NCBI GenBank assembly: GCA_021397845.1
Contig: CM038052.1
Coordinates: forward strand, 32,970,501-33,034,500
Length of the DNA stretch: 64,000 nucleotides
Direction of reading: 5' to 3'
From: Areca catechu
Taxonomy: Eukaryota; Streptophyta; Magnoliopsida; Arecales; Arecaceae
The translations under genes and the position numbers were made by a program. Positions within the stretch are counted from its first letter, which is position 1; each line of letters starts with the position of its first letter. Of this stretch, positions 1-11,021 are shown one piece after another. Below the pieces are notes generated by a model. That model saw nothing but the letters and a program-made list of their open reading frames with translations, made no database searches and was not told the origin of the DNA.

Positions 1-1377
1 GATGATCTCATCGGGGGTGGGCGCTTTAGGTAGGGCTCATCTTCAATCTTTATGAGGATCTTCATCCTCGAGGCGAGGAGTGGGGTGTACCTCTCCCCTG
101 GAATGGACGTGTTCCTCAGTCTCGGTCCCTGCTGAAGGTTTGGAGATGAGGGTCCCGGCTTTCAGGTTCTGATGGCTTCGACGGGAGTTGGCTTCCTTTG
201 TGGCTTCTGTCGAGCTCCCGTCTTGTACGATCCGCCTCCTCGGTGCGGATGTACTTCTGGGCTCGGAGGAGGAGCTCAGAGTAGGTCTTGGAGGGCTTCT
301 TGTCGAGCGAGTAGGTTAGGCGGGAGGTCCTGAGCCCTCGCTTCAGTGCCAGCAGGGTGACTGGCTCCTAAAGATTGTAAATTTCAAGGCGGCAACCTTG
401 AAGCGAGCCACGTAGTCTCGGAGGGGCTCGCGGTCTTGTTGCCAGATGGAGAAGAGGCTGTCCGCCTCTCACGGTACCTTTTGATAGGCATCGAAGTGGG
501 CCACGAACTTCCACTCTAGCTAAGTGAAAGAGTTGACGCTTTTTGGGCTTGAGGCAGGTGAACCAAACCCGAGCCACCTTCCAAAGGGTTGCTAGGAAGG
601 CGATGCAAAAAAGAGCGTCGTTGGCCCCGTGGACCCTCATGAGGGCCTTGTAGCTTTCTAGGTGGTCTAGGGGGTCGGTGGTCCCGTCGTAGGGATCCAC
701 CTATGGCATACAGAACTGGCTAGGAACCGGCTCTTCTTGGATCTCTCGGGAGAAGGAAGGACAAACATCGTAGCCTGCTGGCTCGTCGGTGGAGCCTTGC
801 ATGTTCGCAAATCGGTGGGATAATTCCGCCAGCTTGTACTCATGCTCCTCCAGGTGCTTCTCGGCATGCTCCTAATGGCCTCATCGGTAGAACCTTCTGC
901 TGAAAGAGACATAGAAGGTGACATGGGTGCACGGTGCCCATGAAGGGGGGACTTGCCTCTTTGACCTCGACAGGGCTTGGTCGTCACCCGCTCAAGGGTG
1001 GGGGAGCGGCTCTCCTCGTCGGTAGATCCGGCTTGTTGTCTCTTTGCCGGAGTTTGGTGACTACCCCAGGGGTCGATGACGGCCTGTGGCTACGAGGGCC
1101 TTCCTTGGAAGGAACGCAGGCTGTCACGGGATGCTGCGGCATGGGCCGCGGGGGTCCCTGGCTGCTGATGGGTATCCAAGGACTGTTGCTGGTGCTAGAG
1201 CTGGTGCACTACCGTGTCAAGGATTTGCATCTGTTGGGTGAGTGCAGCCAGCTGAGACTCCACCGGAGGTGGTTGAGCTAGAGTGGGCGATTCCACTCCC
1301 GGAACGTGCGGGTCTCCTCTGGGGGAAGAGTCTCCCGCATGACTAGTGGAAGCCTCCCTTGCTCGTATTGTCACCAT
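1..1377 (-). pseudogene. Gag of gypsy element G1, frameshifted
   Basis: Three minus-strand reading frames add up to a Tat-type gag. The N-terminus (1377 down to 1195) starts with an ATG and is rich in Pro, Ser and Gln (LAALTQQMQILDTVVHQL). The conserved gag core begins near 700 with DPYDGTTDPLDHLESYKAL and continues to about 540; its usual capsid role is to package element RNA. The stretch 1-360 reads on in another frame into a basic C-terminal part ending in a segment like YTPLLASRMKILIKIEDEPYLK, normally just before the zinc knuckle, which would lie beyond the edge. At least two frame changes are needed, so it is a pseudogene. Family assignment is firm; exact frame breaks are approximate. 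Confidence 0.75.
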
Positions 1378-1436
1378 CCTCCTGATGGACCCACTTGCGG
1401 GGGGACTAGCTTTTGGAACAAAGGATCTACGTCAGT

Positions 1437-1459
1437 CCCCCTTCCTAGCGTGCCAATCT
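1437..1459 (-). promoter_or_regulatory. Primer-binding-site region of G1
   Basis: On the minus strand this reads ATTGGCACGCTAGGAAGGGG, almost identical to ATTGGCATGCTAGGAAGGGG at the same place in G2 (36713). It sits between the presumed LTR end and gag, which is the PBS position. It does not match the initiator-Met tRNA site used by C2 and G3; I do not name the tRNA. Confidence 0.6.
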
Positions 1460-1460
1460 A

Positions 1461-2700
1461 TTACCGCGAAGACTGCCGTGGCCCGTAACTGCTATCAGTG
1501 TCGGATCACCCCTCATCCCTTCGATGATGTCTAGCTCGTTGGGACCTGTAAAACAAGGGTTAGTGACCCGGGCCGGGAATTCTGGCAGGGGCACTCCGAC
1601 GGTCAAGTCAGTGACGATCCCGGGGAACAGATCCTTCTGATCAAGCCCCTCTTGATGGACTCTATGCTAGGAGGAGTGAAAATGATGTGAGTAGAGTGAG
1701 AGTGGGGGTGCAAGTGTGCCGGGAAAGGTGGTGGTTGAGGTGGATTGGTCCTCCTGGATGGCCTCCTTCCCCTCACTTGCTTGGGTCTTTCTGTTTAGTT
1801 TGAGTTACCTCCTCTTCCAATGCGTCGAAGGTTCTTTTAAGTCTGGATGATCGTTGAACGCCTACCTCAGGATTTTTCCCATGCTATCAGGCACGTGCGG
1901 CGGTGCCCCATGCCGCAGATGGGACGTCTCTCCTAGTCCATGCTGTCAGGCACGTGCGGCGGCGTTCTGTGCCATGGACGGTATGTCTTTCCTAGTTTGT
2001 GATAAAGGGGACTAACGTGCATTCTAACATTCCTTTCGGTTGCTCCATTCCGGGAAGCTTGGCAGTGTCTTGATTGGGGGGAACTTCTCCCTCTCCTGGT
2101 GTAAGTGGCATCCACAGGCAGTTATTATGATTTGATGGGTGCTTCTTCATAGGGGACCTGCCGATGCTTTGGGGAGGCGGCTCCACTCCTTGATGGCCGG
2201 CGGTGCTGTCCGAGGTGGTTGCCGTACTGGAGAGCTGGGACTCGGCTCCGACCCGGGGGGGCTCGACCTGGCGGAGGATGGCTGGGCTTGACCCGGTCCA
2301 GGGGGCTCAACCTTGGAGGGGCTCGACCCGGTGGAGGAGGGCTCGACTCCTGCTCAGAGGGCTCGACCTCGGAGGGGCTCAACCTGGCGGAGGAGGGCCG
2401 AGCTTGACTCTGGTCCAAGGGGCTCGACCTCGAAGGGGCTTGATGGCAGAGGAGGTTGGTACGCGACCCCTGCACAAAGGGCTCAGCCTTGGACGGGCTC
2501 GATCTAGTGAAGAAAGTCGCTCGGCTTCGTCCTAGGCGACCGGGCTTGCGGGTGCCGACCTGGCGGAGGACGGAGCTTGGCTTCGATGGATAAAGGGGGC
2601 TCGGCTCGGCAAAGGGATCCGAGATGGAGTGTCCATTGTGGCAAGTTGTCTGACATGGCATCTGATGGGGGTCACACGTCAGCTTTCTGCCATATCACCA
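1461..2700 (-). repeat. 5' LTR of G1
   Basis: The minus strand begins TGGTGATATGGCAG at 2700, comparable to TGTTATGATATGTCA at the start of the G2 LTR, and ends just before the PBS region at about 1461. Its U3 half contains a GC-rich ~60-bp tandem repeat. The partner LTR is outside the window, so boundaries rest on comparison with G2 and the PBS. Confidence 0.55.
2215..2620. repeat. 56-60 bp GC-rich tandem repeat in G1 LTR (about 6-7 units)
   Basis: Unit starts marked by GGAGGA-like boxes fall near 2215, 2273, 2333, 2389, 2449, 2509 and 2565, giving spacings of 56-60 bp. Each unit carries a GGGCTCGACC...GGAGGGGCTCGAC pattern. Most units are 60 bp (20 codons), so long ORFs stay open in several frames on both strands. 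They are repeat by-products, not genes. Confidence 0.8.
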
Positions 2701-3129
2701 GGTTTTATAAAGAAATTAGAGTGAACTAGGTTTTGAGCTATGTTCTTTAACTAGACTTTAATTATCACACATATAATACAGAATTGTTATTATGAGTTTT
2801 GTGCATTGGTGGCTCTGCAATATATATCTTGATTTTTTATGAGAACTAAAGATAGTTTAAATTCCATATTCATGACCATATACAGATACTCTCATATAGG
2901 TAAGTCCCTTCAGGGATATGTGTAGAATCACATCTTATGGAAAGTATTTCTTTGGATCTTATTTAGAGCTATAGCTCTTCCTAAACCATTATATAAGAGC
3001 ACTAAATATTATAGGAATGGGATCAAAATAATTTAACTTGTGCTCTTTTGACTAATCAATTAACTTATTATTATCTCATTAAATTTCCTTCAAGGGATCT
3101 TCTATTATAGAGATTAGGTTTTCATTACT

Positions 3130-4660
3130 GGAAGGTCCTTCATGAGCAAAGTCTCATCCCCTTGATGTCTTAAGGATCTTAGTCATGTTCAAGCCTTTAG
3201 TAAAGCAATTAGTAAGATTTTAATCAGATTTTATAAAATTTAAAATTATAATATCATGCTCTTGTTACCATCTAATAGACCTTTTCTTCGTTATATATCT
3301 ATTAGCTTTTGAGTTTACAAGTTTTTTATAGAAATCAATTGCAACTCTAGAATCACAGTAAATATATATAAAAGGAATAGAAGTTGGTATCAAAGGAATA
3401 GATGACGAAAAATATTTTAGTCATTCGGCTTCTGAAGATGTAATATCAAGAGCTATCAGCTCTGCTCTCATAGTGCTTCTAGTTATTATAGCTTACTTTA
3501 TAGATTGCCAAGAAATAGCATTACCATCAAGAACAAAAATATATTTAGAAGTTAACTTAATATCTAAAGAATTAGATATCTAGTTTACATCATTATATCC
3601 TTCAAGAATAGTAGGATAGCCAACATATCTAAGCTTATAAGATGGTACCTTTAAGATATCGAAATATTCTTTCTAAAGCAATCTAGTGAGACATGCTAGG
3701 GTACTAGTATATCAACTCAATCTAAAAATAGTATATGCAATATCAAGTCTAGTTCTACTAGCTAGATATAAGAGCAATCCAATGATTTTAGTATATATAT
3801 CTTGATTCACAAAGTTACCAACATTTTAACTAATTAAATATTGGGATCAAATCGTGTAGACAAAGGAGAATAATCTGAGTATCCAAATTTGTCTAAAATC
3901 ATTTGAGTATAGTGTGATTAAGTTAGATGGTAAGAATTAGATGATATAATAATTTTTGTATCTAAGATTACATCAGCTTAACCAAGAACTTTCATGTCAA
4001 AGTGATTTGATAAAATATTTTTAATTTTCTTAATTAAATCAATATCAAGTACCAGTATCAAGATATCATCTATATATAGACAAAGAAGGATATATTGATT
4101 ATCAAATCGATTATAATATAGACAATTATCAAAATCATTATTATGAAGACCATAGAAAAGAATAACACTATCAAATTTCTTGTACCATTATTTAGGTGCT
4201 TTTTTCATACCATATAAGGACTTATTAGCTTCCATACTTTATTTTCTTGACCAGTAACAGAAAAATCTTCATATTAATTTATATAGATATCTTCTTCTAG
4301 ATCACCATGAAGAAAAGTAATTTTGACATCCATTTGATGAATAAGGAGTTTATGGATAGAAGCTAAGTTAAGAAAAACTTGGATAGTATATATATGAGTA
4401 ACAAGAGAATATGTGTCAAAGAAATCAAAGCCATCTTTTTACCTAAAATCTTGAGCTACAAGCCTTGCCTTGTATCTTTCTACAAATCTATCCGGTCTAA
4501 GTTTTTTTTTAAAGATCTATTTACATCTTAAAGGTTTGCTTCTAGGAGGTACATAAGTGAGAATCTAAGTATTGTTTTCAATTTATTTGATCTCATTGTT
4601 TATAGCCTCCTTTCAAAATGAAATTTTAGAGAGCTCATGGCTTCTTGATAAGTTACTAGT
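3130..4660 (-). pseudogene. Reverse transcriptase and RNase H of C0
   Basis: Minus-strand translation near 4640-4290 shows copia RT words (FVERYKARLVAQDF, DFFDTYSLV, HQMDVKITFLHGDLEED). The catalytic box is LYIDDILIL with YIDD at 4065-4076, so both Asp residues survive. RNase H words follow near 3600-3320 (YVGYPTILEGYNDVN, STMRAELIALD, YIYCDSRVAID). These enzymes would copy element RNA into DNA. In-frame stops interrupt nearly every block. Confidence 0.75.
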
Positions 4661-4859
4661 GTTTCTTCAACCATGAAGGTAATGAATTCTTTATCAAATT
4701 GTTTTTAGTTCTTGATCTCTTACTCATCCTAAGTTCAATTAAAAAATTAGATTCTATAAAATTAGGTTGAGAAGTAGAAAGATGATCTATTGAAGTAATG
4801 AAATAACCAAAATTTGATGATATTGATGGATGATCAGATATTTGACTAGAGATTCAAGT

Positions 4860-5690
4860 TTTGAAAGGAAAGATATTTTCAAAGAAAACTACATCTCTAG
4901 ATTCAATGATAATATCATTTGAGATCCATTAATTTTAGATGTGATTACTAAAAATCTATAGGTATTGCTATCAAGGTAATATCCTATAAAGATAGTATCT
5001 ATAGTTTTAGGTCTAATCTCCTTTCTTTTAAATTTAGGGATTCCTTCCTTTGCTAGGCAACACACACTTGAAAGTAACTTAGTCTAGGTGGTGTCCTTTT
5101 CAAATTCTTAGGGTTCTTTCTCTATCCTTAGATGGTGTTCTATTTAGGATATAGTAGGATGAAAAGAGCCTCCCTCTACAAGTTTTGAGATACACCATAA
5201 CTTATAATCATGGTATTAAGCATATCCAGTAAGGTTTGATTCTTTTGCTCAACTACATAGTTAGATTGAGGTAAGGAGTTGTGACTTCATAGATTATTCC
5301 GTGTTCTTCACATAATACAACTAACTCATTTGAAGTATACTCTCCTTCTCTATCAAACATTAGAATCTTAATCCTATTTTTTGTTAGTTTTCAGCCTCAG
5401 GTTTATAACCTTGAATTTATTAAGGACTTCATCTTTGGTATTTAAGAGATAGGTGTAACAATATTTGGAGAAATCATTTATGAAAGTCACAAAGTATTGA
5501 TTTCCTCCTCTAATAAGTCTCCTATTTGAATCACATATATAACTATGAATAAGTTCTAACTTTGGATATTCTTAACTAAGATAGATTTGAAAGATTTTCA
5601 AAGTTGCTTAGATTATGTACAAATTTTATATTTAGTATCATGATCAATTTTAAATTTTTAGATTAAATTTAGATTGGAGATTTGTAGAAT
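4860..5690 (-). pseudogene. Integrase core of C0
   Basis: The minus strand around 5370-5280 reads ILMFDREGEYTSNELVVLCEEHGIIYEVT, shown here as part of the copia integrase catalytic core (second catalytic Asp in FDREGEY). The usual downstream segment follows in broken frames toward 4990. The zinc-binding N-terminal portion is at about 5690-5560. Stops and frame changes make it inactive. Confidence 0.65.
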
Positions 5691-5708
5691 TGACTTATAT
5701 TTACATGA

Positions 5709-6220
5709 CCTAGCCTACTATGCCATGCATCATAGAATTCAATATTCAATACATGAGATTGAGTAGAAGACTTTCATTGATTTAAAGTGGTAGTACATTA
5801 AGCTTGAATAAACCCTTAGATATAAAACATTTTTTCTATAAAATATTTTTTCTTGAAGATTATAATTTTATTTGACTTTAGTGTAACTTTATAACTTAAC
5901 TATACTAATAAAGACCCATTTATTAAGTTCCTTCGGATCTTGGGAACATACTGCACACCATGAAGCCTAGCCTACCATGCCATGCATCATAGGATTCAAT
6001 ATTCAATATATGAGATTGAGTAGAAGACTTTTTATTGATTTAAAATGGTAGATTGAGCTTGAATAAATCCTTAGATATAAAACATTTTTTCAATAAATAT
6101 TTCTTCCTTGAAGATTATAACTTTATTTAACTTTACTATCACTTTATAACCTAACTATACTAATAAAGATCCACTTATTAGGTTCCTTCGGATCTTGAGA
6201 AAATACTTCACACCATGAAG
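5709..6220. repeat. 257-bp tandem duplication inside C0 pol
   Basis: Copy A 5709-5965 and copy B 5966-6220 are head-to-tail. Both start CCTAGCCTAC and end CACACCATGAAG-like. The unit lies in the protease/gag-pre-integrase region. It is not a multiple of three, so the duplication itself breaks the frame. The copies differ at many scattered bases, so the duplication is old. Confidence 0.85.
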
Positions 6221-7460
6221 GGTGAGTGTTTTTCCAGATATTAATCTTATTTTGATAATTTCGACCCTTAGCATTCTGACAGTTGTCCCATCTCCTATAG
6301 TCACACTTCCTCTACTTGAGTCCTCATAGGAATAAAACAAATCCTATCAATACAGATATGAATATTAGCACTAGAATCTAATCACTAATCTAATTTTGAG
6401 AAGGTAAGGTTAATAGTATGTACAAAAGATACTAATTTAAGGTGAAGTTAGAAGGTCTAGCCTCTATTATGTTAACTTAAGGCTTAGGCTGGTTGGGGTG
6501 ACCTTTCTGAAGGTGATCTTCTCTTTCTTCTTATGGTAGTAATTACAATCAGGGGGTGTCCCAATCACAAATATAACATAACCTTCTATCATTATTCTTC
6601 TTATCCTTTTGAACCTATTATGTTTAGATTTGCTTTTAGGATCTTTACTATAAGGCTTGAGGTTTCGACACTTAGGTTTATAGTTATGGTTTTGATATTA
6701 TCTAGATGGCCCTTAAGGTTTTGACCTTAAGAATCAATCTCAATTAAGTTACCTTGGTTTGCAACTACTTCTCTTTGCCCTCCCTAAGTTAGTGTTGGTC
6801 TTTTATTTAATGCATTGATGATTGATCTAAGGTTAAGTTTTCTTTGGGTTCTTCTAAATTCTTGGGTAAACTTGGACCAAGAAGGAGGTAAGTTATCTAT
6901 TAGACAAGAAACTTGGTAGTTTTTATCTAATAATGAACTGCCACTATGGATCTTGTGGATATATTTTGAAATTGGTAGATTTAGTCATTGATAGGTACAT
7001 TATCTACCATCTTAAAGTTGTTAAAATCTGTAACAATAAATCTTTGAGCACCTTCTTTATCTCTAATATAAGTATCTTCTAAGGCATACCAAAGATCCTT
7101 AGCAGTCTTATACTTCCTATAAGTTTCACATAGTTCATCTGAAAGGTAGCTAAAAATTCTAAACCTATAATAAAATTCAATTTTCTCGGGAGCCTTGTCT
7201 ACTACAAGTTGAGTATATGAGGATTTGGAAGAAAATCTTTTTGAAGGATAAGAATATCTTTTCCTATAGTAGAAATAAGGCCTAAAATTATAAGCCAAGC
7301 TTCTAGATATTCTTGCCATCTAGCAAATCCTAAATCATGAATTTTTTTAAGCTGGAGACCGGATACCTTATTACCTAGTCTAAGTAATTTAAGAGAGGGA
7401 ATTAGAGAAAAAAGATGAAGTAAATGAGTTGCAAAAGAAACTTGTAGTTCTATTCAATAT
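6155..7460 (-). pseudogene. Gag and protease/gag-pre-integrase of C0
   Basis: At 7319-6981 the minus strand encodes a gag segment with SYLSDELCETYRKYKTAKDLW and DFNNFKMVDNVPIND, typical of the copia gag (UBN2-type) family. Upstream, about 7455-7320, another frame contains GLQLKKFHDLGFARWQEYLE, the gag N-terminus. At 6340-6155 a frame reads SVTIGDGTTVRMLRVEIIKI and HGVKYFLKIRRNLISGSLLV, the protease C-terminus and gag-pre-integrase domain. The pieces lie in different frames. The region between 6900 and 6400 should hold the zinc knuckle, but I could not read an intact one. Confidence 0.7.
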
Positions 7461-7739
7461 TTCCATGGTTCTTGACAACTTGATTATTATATATATATAA
7501 ATTTAATATTTAAACTTATTAAATTTAATTAGAAAAAATAATTATTATTATAGCTATAAAGTTTAGTAATTAAATTTTGGAGAGATAATAAGACTATTCT
7601 ATCAATGGATTAAACTTTAACTTGTAGAATGCTAATCTAATTATTTCAATTTAAAAAATAGATTAACATAATAAATTATATTATGTACTACTCAGATTTA
7701 ATATTAGGCATTATATTAGCTTCTTAAACATAATCCAAA

Positions 7740-8477
7740 ATATACCTTAGAATGTTAGAACCGCTAATATAAAGATCCTAGATATAATTTATAAAAGCTA
7801 ATAAATTTAGTGATTCCTATGTTAAGAAATAAAAATTACTTATAAAAGATCACAAAATCAAAGTAAAAGTCTAGAAGCAAGCGAAAGCACTATTCTAAGG
7901 CATATTTCAATCCCTCATGCAGGATATACTAGAAAAACCATTCTAAGATATGATCGAAATTCTTTCACCTCCAAGTATGACTATAGAAGAGGTTGATGAA
8001 GGATTCTTTTAGCATCCAGGTGAAAAAAAAAATTATAAGAAACTTAGAGACAAAGAAGAAAAAGATAATGAGGAAGCTAGAAAAATTTTTTGAATGACTT
8101 GCAAGAATCCTAATTAAGGAGGTCCTTTTATATCTACACAATTTTAAACTTTGGACCGACCCATTAAGACCATAAATAAATCCCCAACGTTTAAATATTA
8201 AAACGGCCCAATGTTTAAAAATTAAAACCAGTTTAAATGGTCAAATAATAATTAAAAATAATTTTTTGGTTTGGTTCATATATTAAAAGTATTACTTTAA
8301 ATCTCTTCAAATGCCCTTAAGGAACTTTATCAAGCCCTTTCATATATTCAAGGACTCAAACAATCTCTTCATTCCCAATATGGGACTAAAAAGATCTATT
8401 ATAAAGAGGTAACATGAAAAAATATTTAGGAGGGAAACTCAAATTGAAAATTTTAAGTTTTCAAATTCCCTATAACA
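7740..8477 (-). repeat. Candidate 5' LTR of C0
   Basis: The minus strand starts TGTTATAGGGAATTTG at 8477 and contains a TATATAAAAGG-like TATA box (plus-strand 8124-8134), as expected for a promoter-bearing LTR lying upstream of gag. The 3' boundary and PBS are not clear and no second LTR copy is present for comparison. The span 7460-7740 would be leader sequence. Confidence 0.4.
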
Positions 8478-8841
8478 ATACAATTGCTTGGATAACATCT
8501 TTTGTGATCGAGCTCATGGTAGTATGATTGGGAATCTATTGTTGAGATTCCATGTTATTTTCATGGTTTAATTTTGTTTGATGTTTATGATTGTATTTAT
8601 ACTAGAGCTTCTTAATGTAGCTAGGTTCAATTGAAAGAGGGAGGGAGAGAGAGACGGAACCACCTCAGGGCACTGGCTTTTTCCCCTAGCTTCAGCACCT
8701 ATTTTCCATCAATATTTCATTAAGATCATGACATGTATACGTTCATGAAGAATGATCATTATCGAATAACTGTTAACAGTTGAAACATACTTGGGAAGAG
8801 ATGGCAAAAGTTTGTCCAATGAGGTGCAAAGAGCAACCATC

Positions 8842-8904
8842 AATCATATGTCCTCATAGTTCTACCAAAAAAAAATTAAAAAAAAAAAATCATATGTCCT
8901 CATA
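8842..8904 (+). repeat. 17-bp direct repeats around a short poly(A) insert
   Basis: AATCATATGTCCTCATA occurs at 8842-8858 and again, identically, at 8888-8904. Between them lie 29 bases beginning GTTCTACC and continuing as almost pure A. This is the footprint expected of an extremely 5'-truncated non-LTR retroposition with target-site duplication. No other feature was seen in 8478-9195. Confidence 0.6.
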
Positions 8905-9202
8905 TACTTTGGCTTTGGAATGCGCATCAATGAATCCTTTTTATTAATTCTAGCCGGCTTTCCTGATGGATTCAATGTGAAAAGCATCCACGGTTCATCC
9001 AATCATGTCCACACCAATATTCAGCATAATACCGAGACACGCATCTAACTAGCGTTAAAAAAGTGCTAAAATGCATCTAATTCGATGCAAAAGTCACCAA
9101 TTGCCGGTCATTATTCCATTACCTCATGCTATATTATTAAAGCCAACTTTGTCCTTCGAATTTTGAATCTAATTCCATTCTCTATGCTACTAGACGCTTT
9201 GC

Positions 9203-9210
9203 TATAAATA
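9203..9210 (+). promoter_or_regulatory. TATA box of the small gene at 9308
   Basis: TATAAATA lies 98 bp upstream of the ATG at 9308, giving a plausible 5' leader of roughly 65-70 bp. Confidence 0.5.
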
Positions 9211-9307
9211 CCATTCCCAGGGCAATGACAAATCCAAGCCAAGCACCTCTAATTCCAAGAGCTTTTCTCGACCTTCTGTTGTGTGCGAGAAGAGCACCGT
9301 GAGAGTG

Positions 9308-9672
9308 ATGGCATCCTTGAAGGCTGAGAAACCTGCTGCGGGGCTCATAGCACAGCCCAAGGTTGGCAAGACTGCACCCAAGGATCCAGCATCCAAGCCG
9401 ATCCCATAAAGGTCGAGCGCAAACCCCGTGAGCCCAAGAAGAAGGTGAATATCTTCTTCCAAAGCTAAGATTCTTAGCAGTCTCATAGGACCGGGAAGGG
9501 AACCTCAGAAAAGTTTTGAAGGAATATTGTTTCACATAATATTTGGAATCGATAGTAGAATTAGATTGAAGCACATGGTTGGTGATAGGTGTTTGTTTCC
9601 ATGTCGTAGTTCTGATCATTTGATTTTAATCTCGAGCAGGGTAACGGTGGCAAACCAGCAGCTAAGAATTAG
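9308..9672 (+). pseudogene. Small Lys/Pro/Ala-rich two-exon gene with a frameshift, unrecognised
   Basis: From ATG 9308 the frame reads MASLKAEKPAAGLIAQPKVG and stops at TAA after 33 residues. A shifted frame continues directly as PIKVERKPREPKKK up to a GT donor at 9445. An acceptor CAG at 9637-9639 leads into GNGGKPAAKN and a stop at 9670-9672. Joining the exons is in frame only from the shifted frame, so exon 1 (137 nt) appears to have lost one base. A TATA box upstream, an intron, and AATAAA at 9834 make this look like a true gene model rather than chance. The product would be about 55 residues, very basic and disordered. I do not recognise it; a histone-tail-like or ribosomal-type basic protein is only a thought. 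Either a pseudogene or a sequencing indel. Confidence 0.45.
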
Positions 9673-9833
9673 TGGCAGCAACTAGGAAGTGGACATCCTG
9701 TACGTGCTCGAGTTATATCGAGATGTGTTTCTTTCTTTTATGTATGTTTTTCCCTCCTTTTATGTTTGTATCCTGAACTCTTATGGTTGGATGTATGTTT
9801 GGATGTTCAGCTAGGCCTGGTGAAATAAATATA

Positions 9834-9839
9834 TTGATG
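9834..9839 (+). terminator. Poly(A) signal of the small gene
   Basis: AATAAA lies 162 bp after the stop at 9672, within a T-rich 3' leader typical of plant genes. The following stretch 9840-10360 shows no gene. Confidence 0.4.
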
Positions 9840-10360
9840 ATTACCAAAACGAAGTAGAATACTGGTAACCGTACGACCATCCTATGATGAAATTAATCGG
9901 TAATTTATTACAGAGTTGGCTCTATTCTGATTGATTTGAATGGATAACAAAATATTTTGACCTAGAGATTATGAGATTTAGTCAAATCAATTCATGTTAA
10001 CTTATAAAATCCATTATAGAGAATTCTCATCTCTTGGAAGAGATTGTCTCCAACTGACTGTAATGGTATCATACAAGAATTCTTAAATCGATTGGATAGC
10101 TCATGTATGAGGATGAAGTATGATTCCTGGTCACTTGCATCTTTTTCAATATGTACACATAGTGCTTCTTTAGTGTATAAGAAAATTTGTTCCTATGTTT
10201 CAGCTATTTATTCTAATATTAAATAGTATGTAGGGATGGTGCACCTACAAATGTGCTTCATGATTAATGGTTGTTCTCGCTACCTACCTCTAACTCGATG
10301 CCGGCATTGGTTAATATTTCGGCAATTTAAGGTACTATAGTAAAAGATTTTATAATATAG

Positions 10361-10735
10361 ATGAAAGAAAATGTAATCAACTTGTTCTTGCACAAGCTTT
10401 TTCGAAAGATAGAGTTTTATCTATGCCTAACCCATGGTGAGATTAGAGACAGGTCAGGTCCGAATCCCTCTTTTAGTCAATTAATGACGAAAGTTTATGA
10501 TCTTTACCATAATTTTTTATATAAATCCCAACAAGTTTATAATTTTGGGATACGAAGATTAAAAGTTCATCCTGGAGTTGTTTTATTAATATGGAAATTA
10601 GCATGGGAATGGCTACCATGTAAGGCTATATTATCTTGCCATGATTTTCATATCTCAAGTTTTTACGATATTTTCTTAGAGGTCGAGGAATCTTTTATCT
10701 TATGTTATACTTTGTGCATGGGGGTGTGTTTATGA
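10361..10735 (+). pseudogene. L1-type LINE remnant: RT zinc-binding (zf-RVT) domain
   Basis: A 124-residue open frame contains IRRLKVHPGVVLLIWKLAW and EWLPCKAILSCHDF, followed by an EVEESFILCYTLC segment. This matches the pattern of the reverse-transcriptase zinc-binding domain at the C-terminus of plant L1 elements (basic-V-hydrophobic-W-hydrophobic-LP, then EES..H.L..C). Only this part is left; no RT catalytic domain is seen upstream. 10740-11016 shows nothing further. Confidence 0.55.
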
Positions 10736-11021
10736 CTATCAAATTTAAAAACAAAATTTGAATGCCCAGCTACAACTCAAAAATAATGTTCAATTTTATT
10801 GAAAATTCCAAAAACATAATTTACATAAAGTCGATTCCCTCTCGTTTTTCATAGATACAGTATCATAAGCTAAATATTATGTTTGCGGAAAGTTAATTTT
10901 TCTTTAAAAAAATACATTGTCTTTTCAATACCTTGTACATGGTTGGTTGAGAATGATCACATATTCTAAGGTTCAACATAGAGTGCTAAATAATTTTTCT
11001 AGGAGCTTCTACCTAGGCTTA

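Larger units (their letters stand above)
1..2700 (-). mobile_element. Ty3/gypsy element G1, 5' part only (Tat-like)
   Basis: Reading the minus strand from 2700 downward gives an LTR (2700 to about 1461), a primer-binding-site-like sequence, then a gag coding region that runs off the left edge. Layout and gag wording match Tat-type Ty3/gypsy elements, and the PBS region is almost the same as that of G2 at 36712. It abuts copia element C0 at 2700/2701, so G1 probably inserted into C0. The second LTR and its target duplication lie outside the window. Pol is not seen. Gag has frameshifts, so this copy is defective. Confidence 0.75.
2706..8477 (-). mobile_element. Ty1/copia element C0, degenerate
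   Basis: The minus strand gives, from right to left, a candidate LTR (8477 down to about 7740), gag (about 7455), protease/gag-pre-integrase (about 6720-5700), integrase, reverse transcriptase and RNase H (to about 3130). The domain order protease-integrase-RT-RNaseH is diagnostic of Ty1/copia; wording resembles the Tork-type lineages rather than Sirevirus. Stops and frameshifts are dense throughout. The 3' LTR is missing, probably displaced to the left by insertion of G1 at 2700. No target duplication can be tested. Confidence 0.75.

Noticed and set aside
934..1281. 115-codon plus-strand ORF
   Set aside because: Lies antisense to the G1 gag N-terminus; no family wording.
2125..2661. 178-codon minus-strand ORF rich in Pro/Ser/Arg
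   Set aside because: Created by the 60-bp tandem repeat in the G1 LTR, which keeps several frames open on both strands; no domain.
2701..3120. 3' LTR of C0
   Set aside because: No match to the candidate 5' LTR at 7740-8477 was found; the element is cut by G1 at 2700.
9182..9619. 145- and 94-codon minus-strand ORFs
   Set aside because: Antisense to the small plus-strand gene, which has the TATA box, splice sites and poly(A) signal; no domain in the antisense products.
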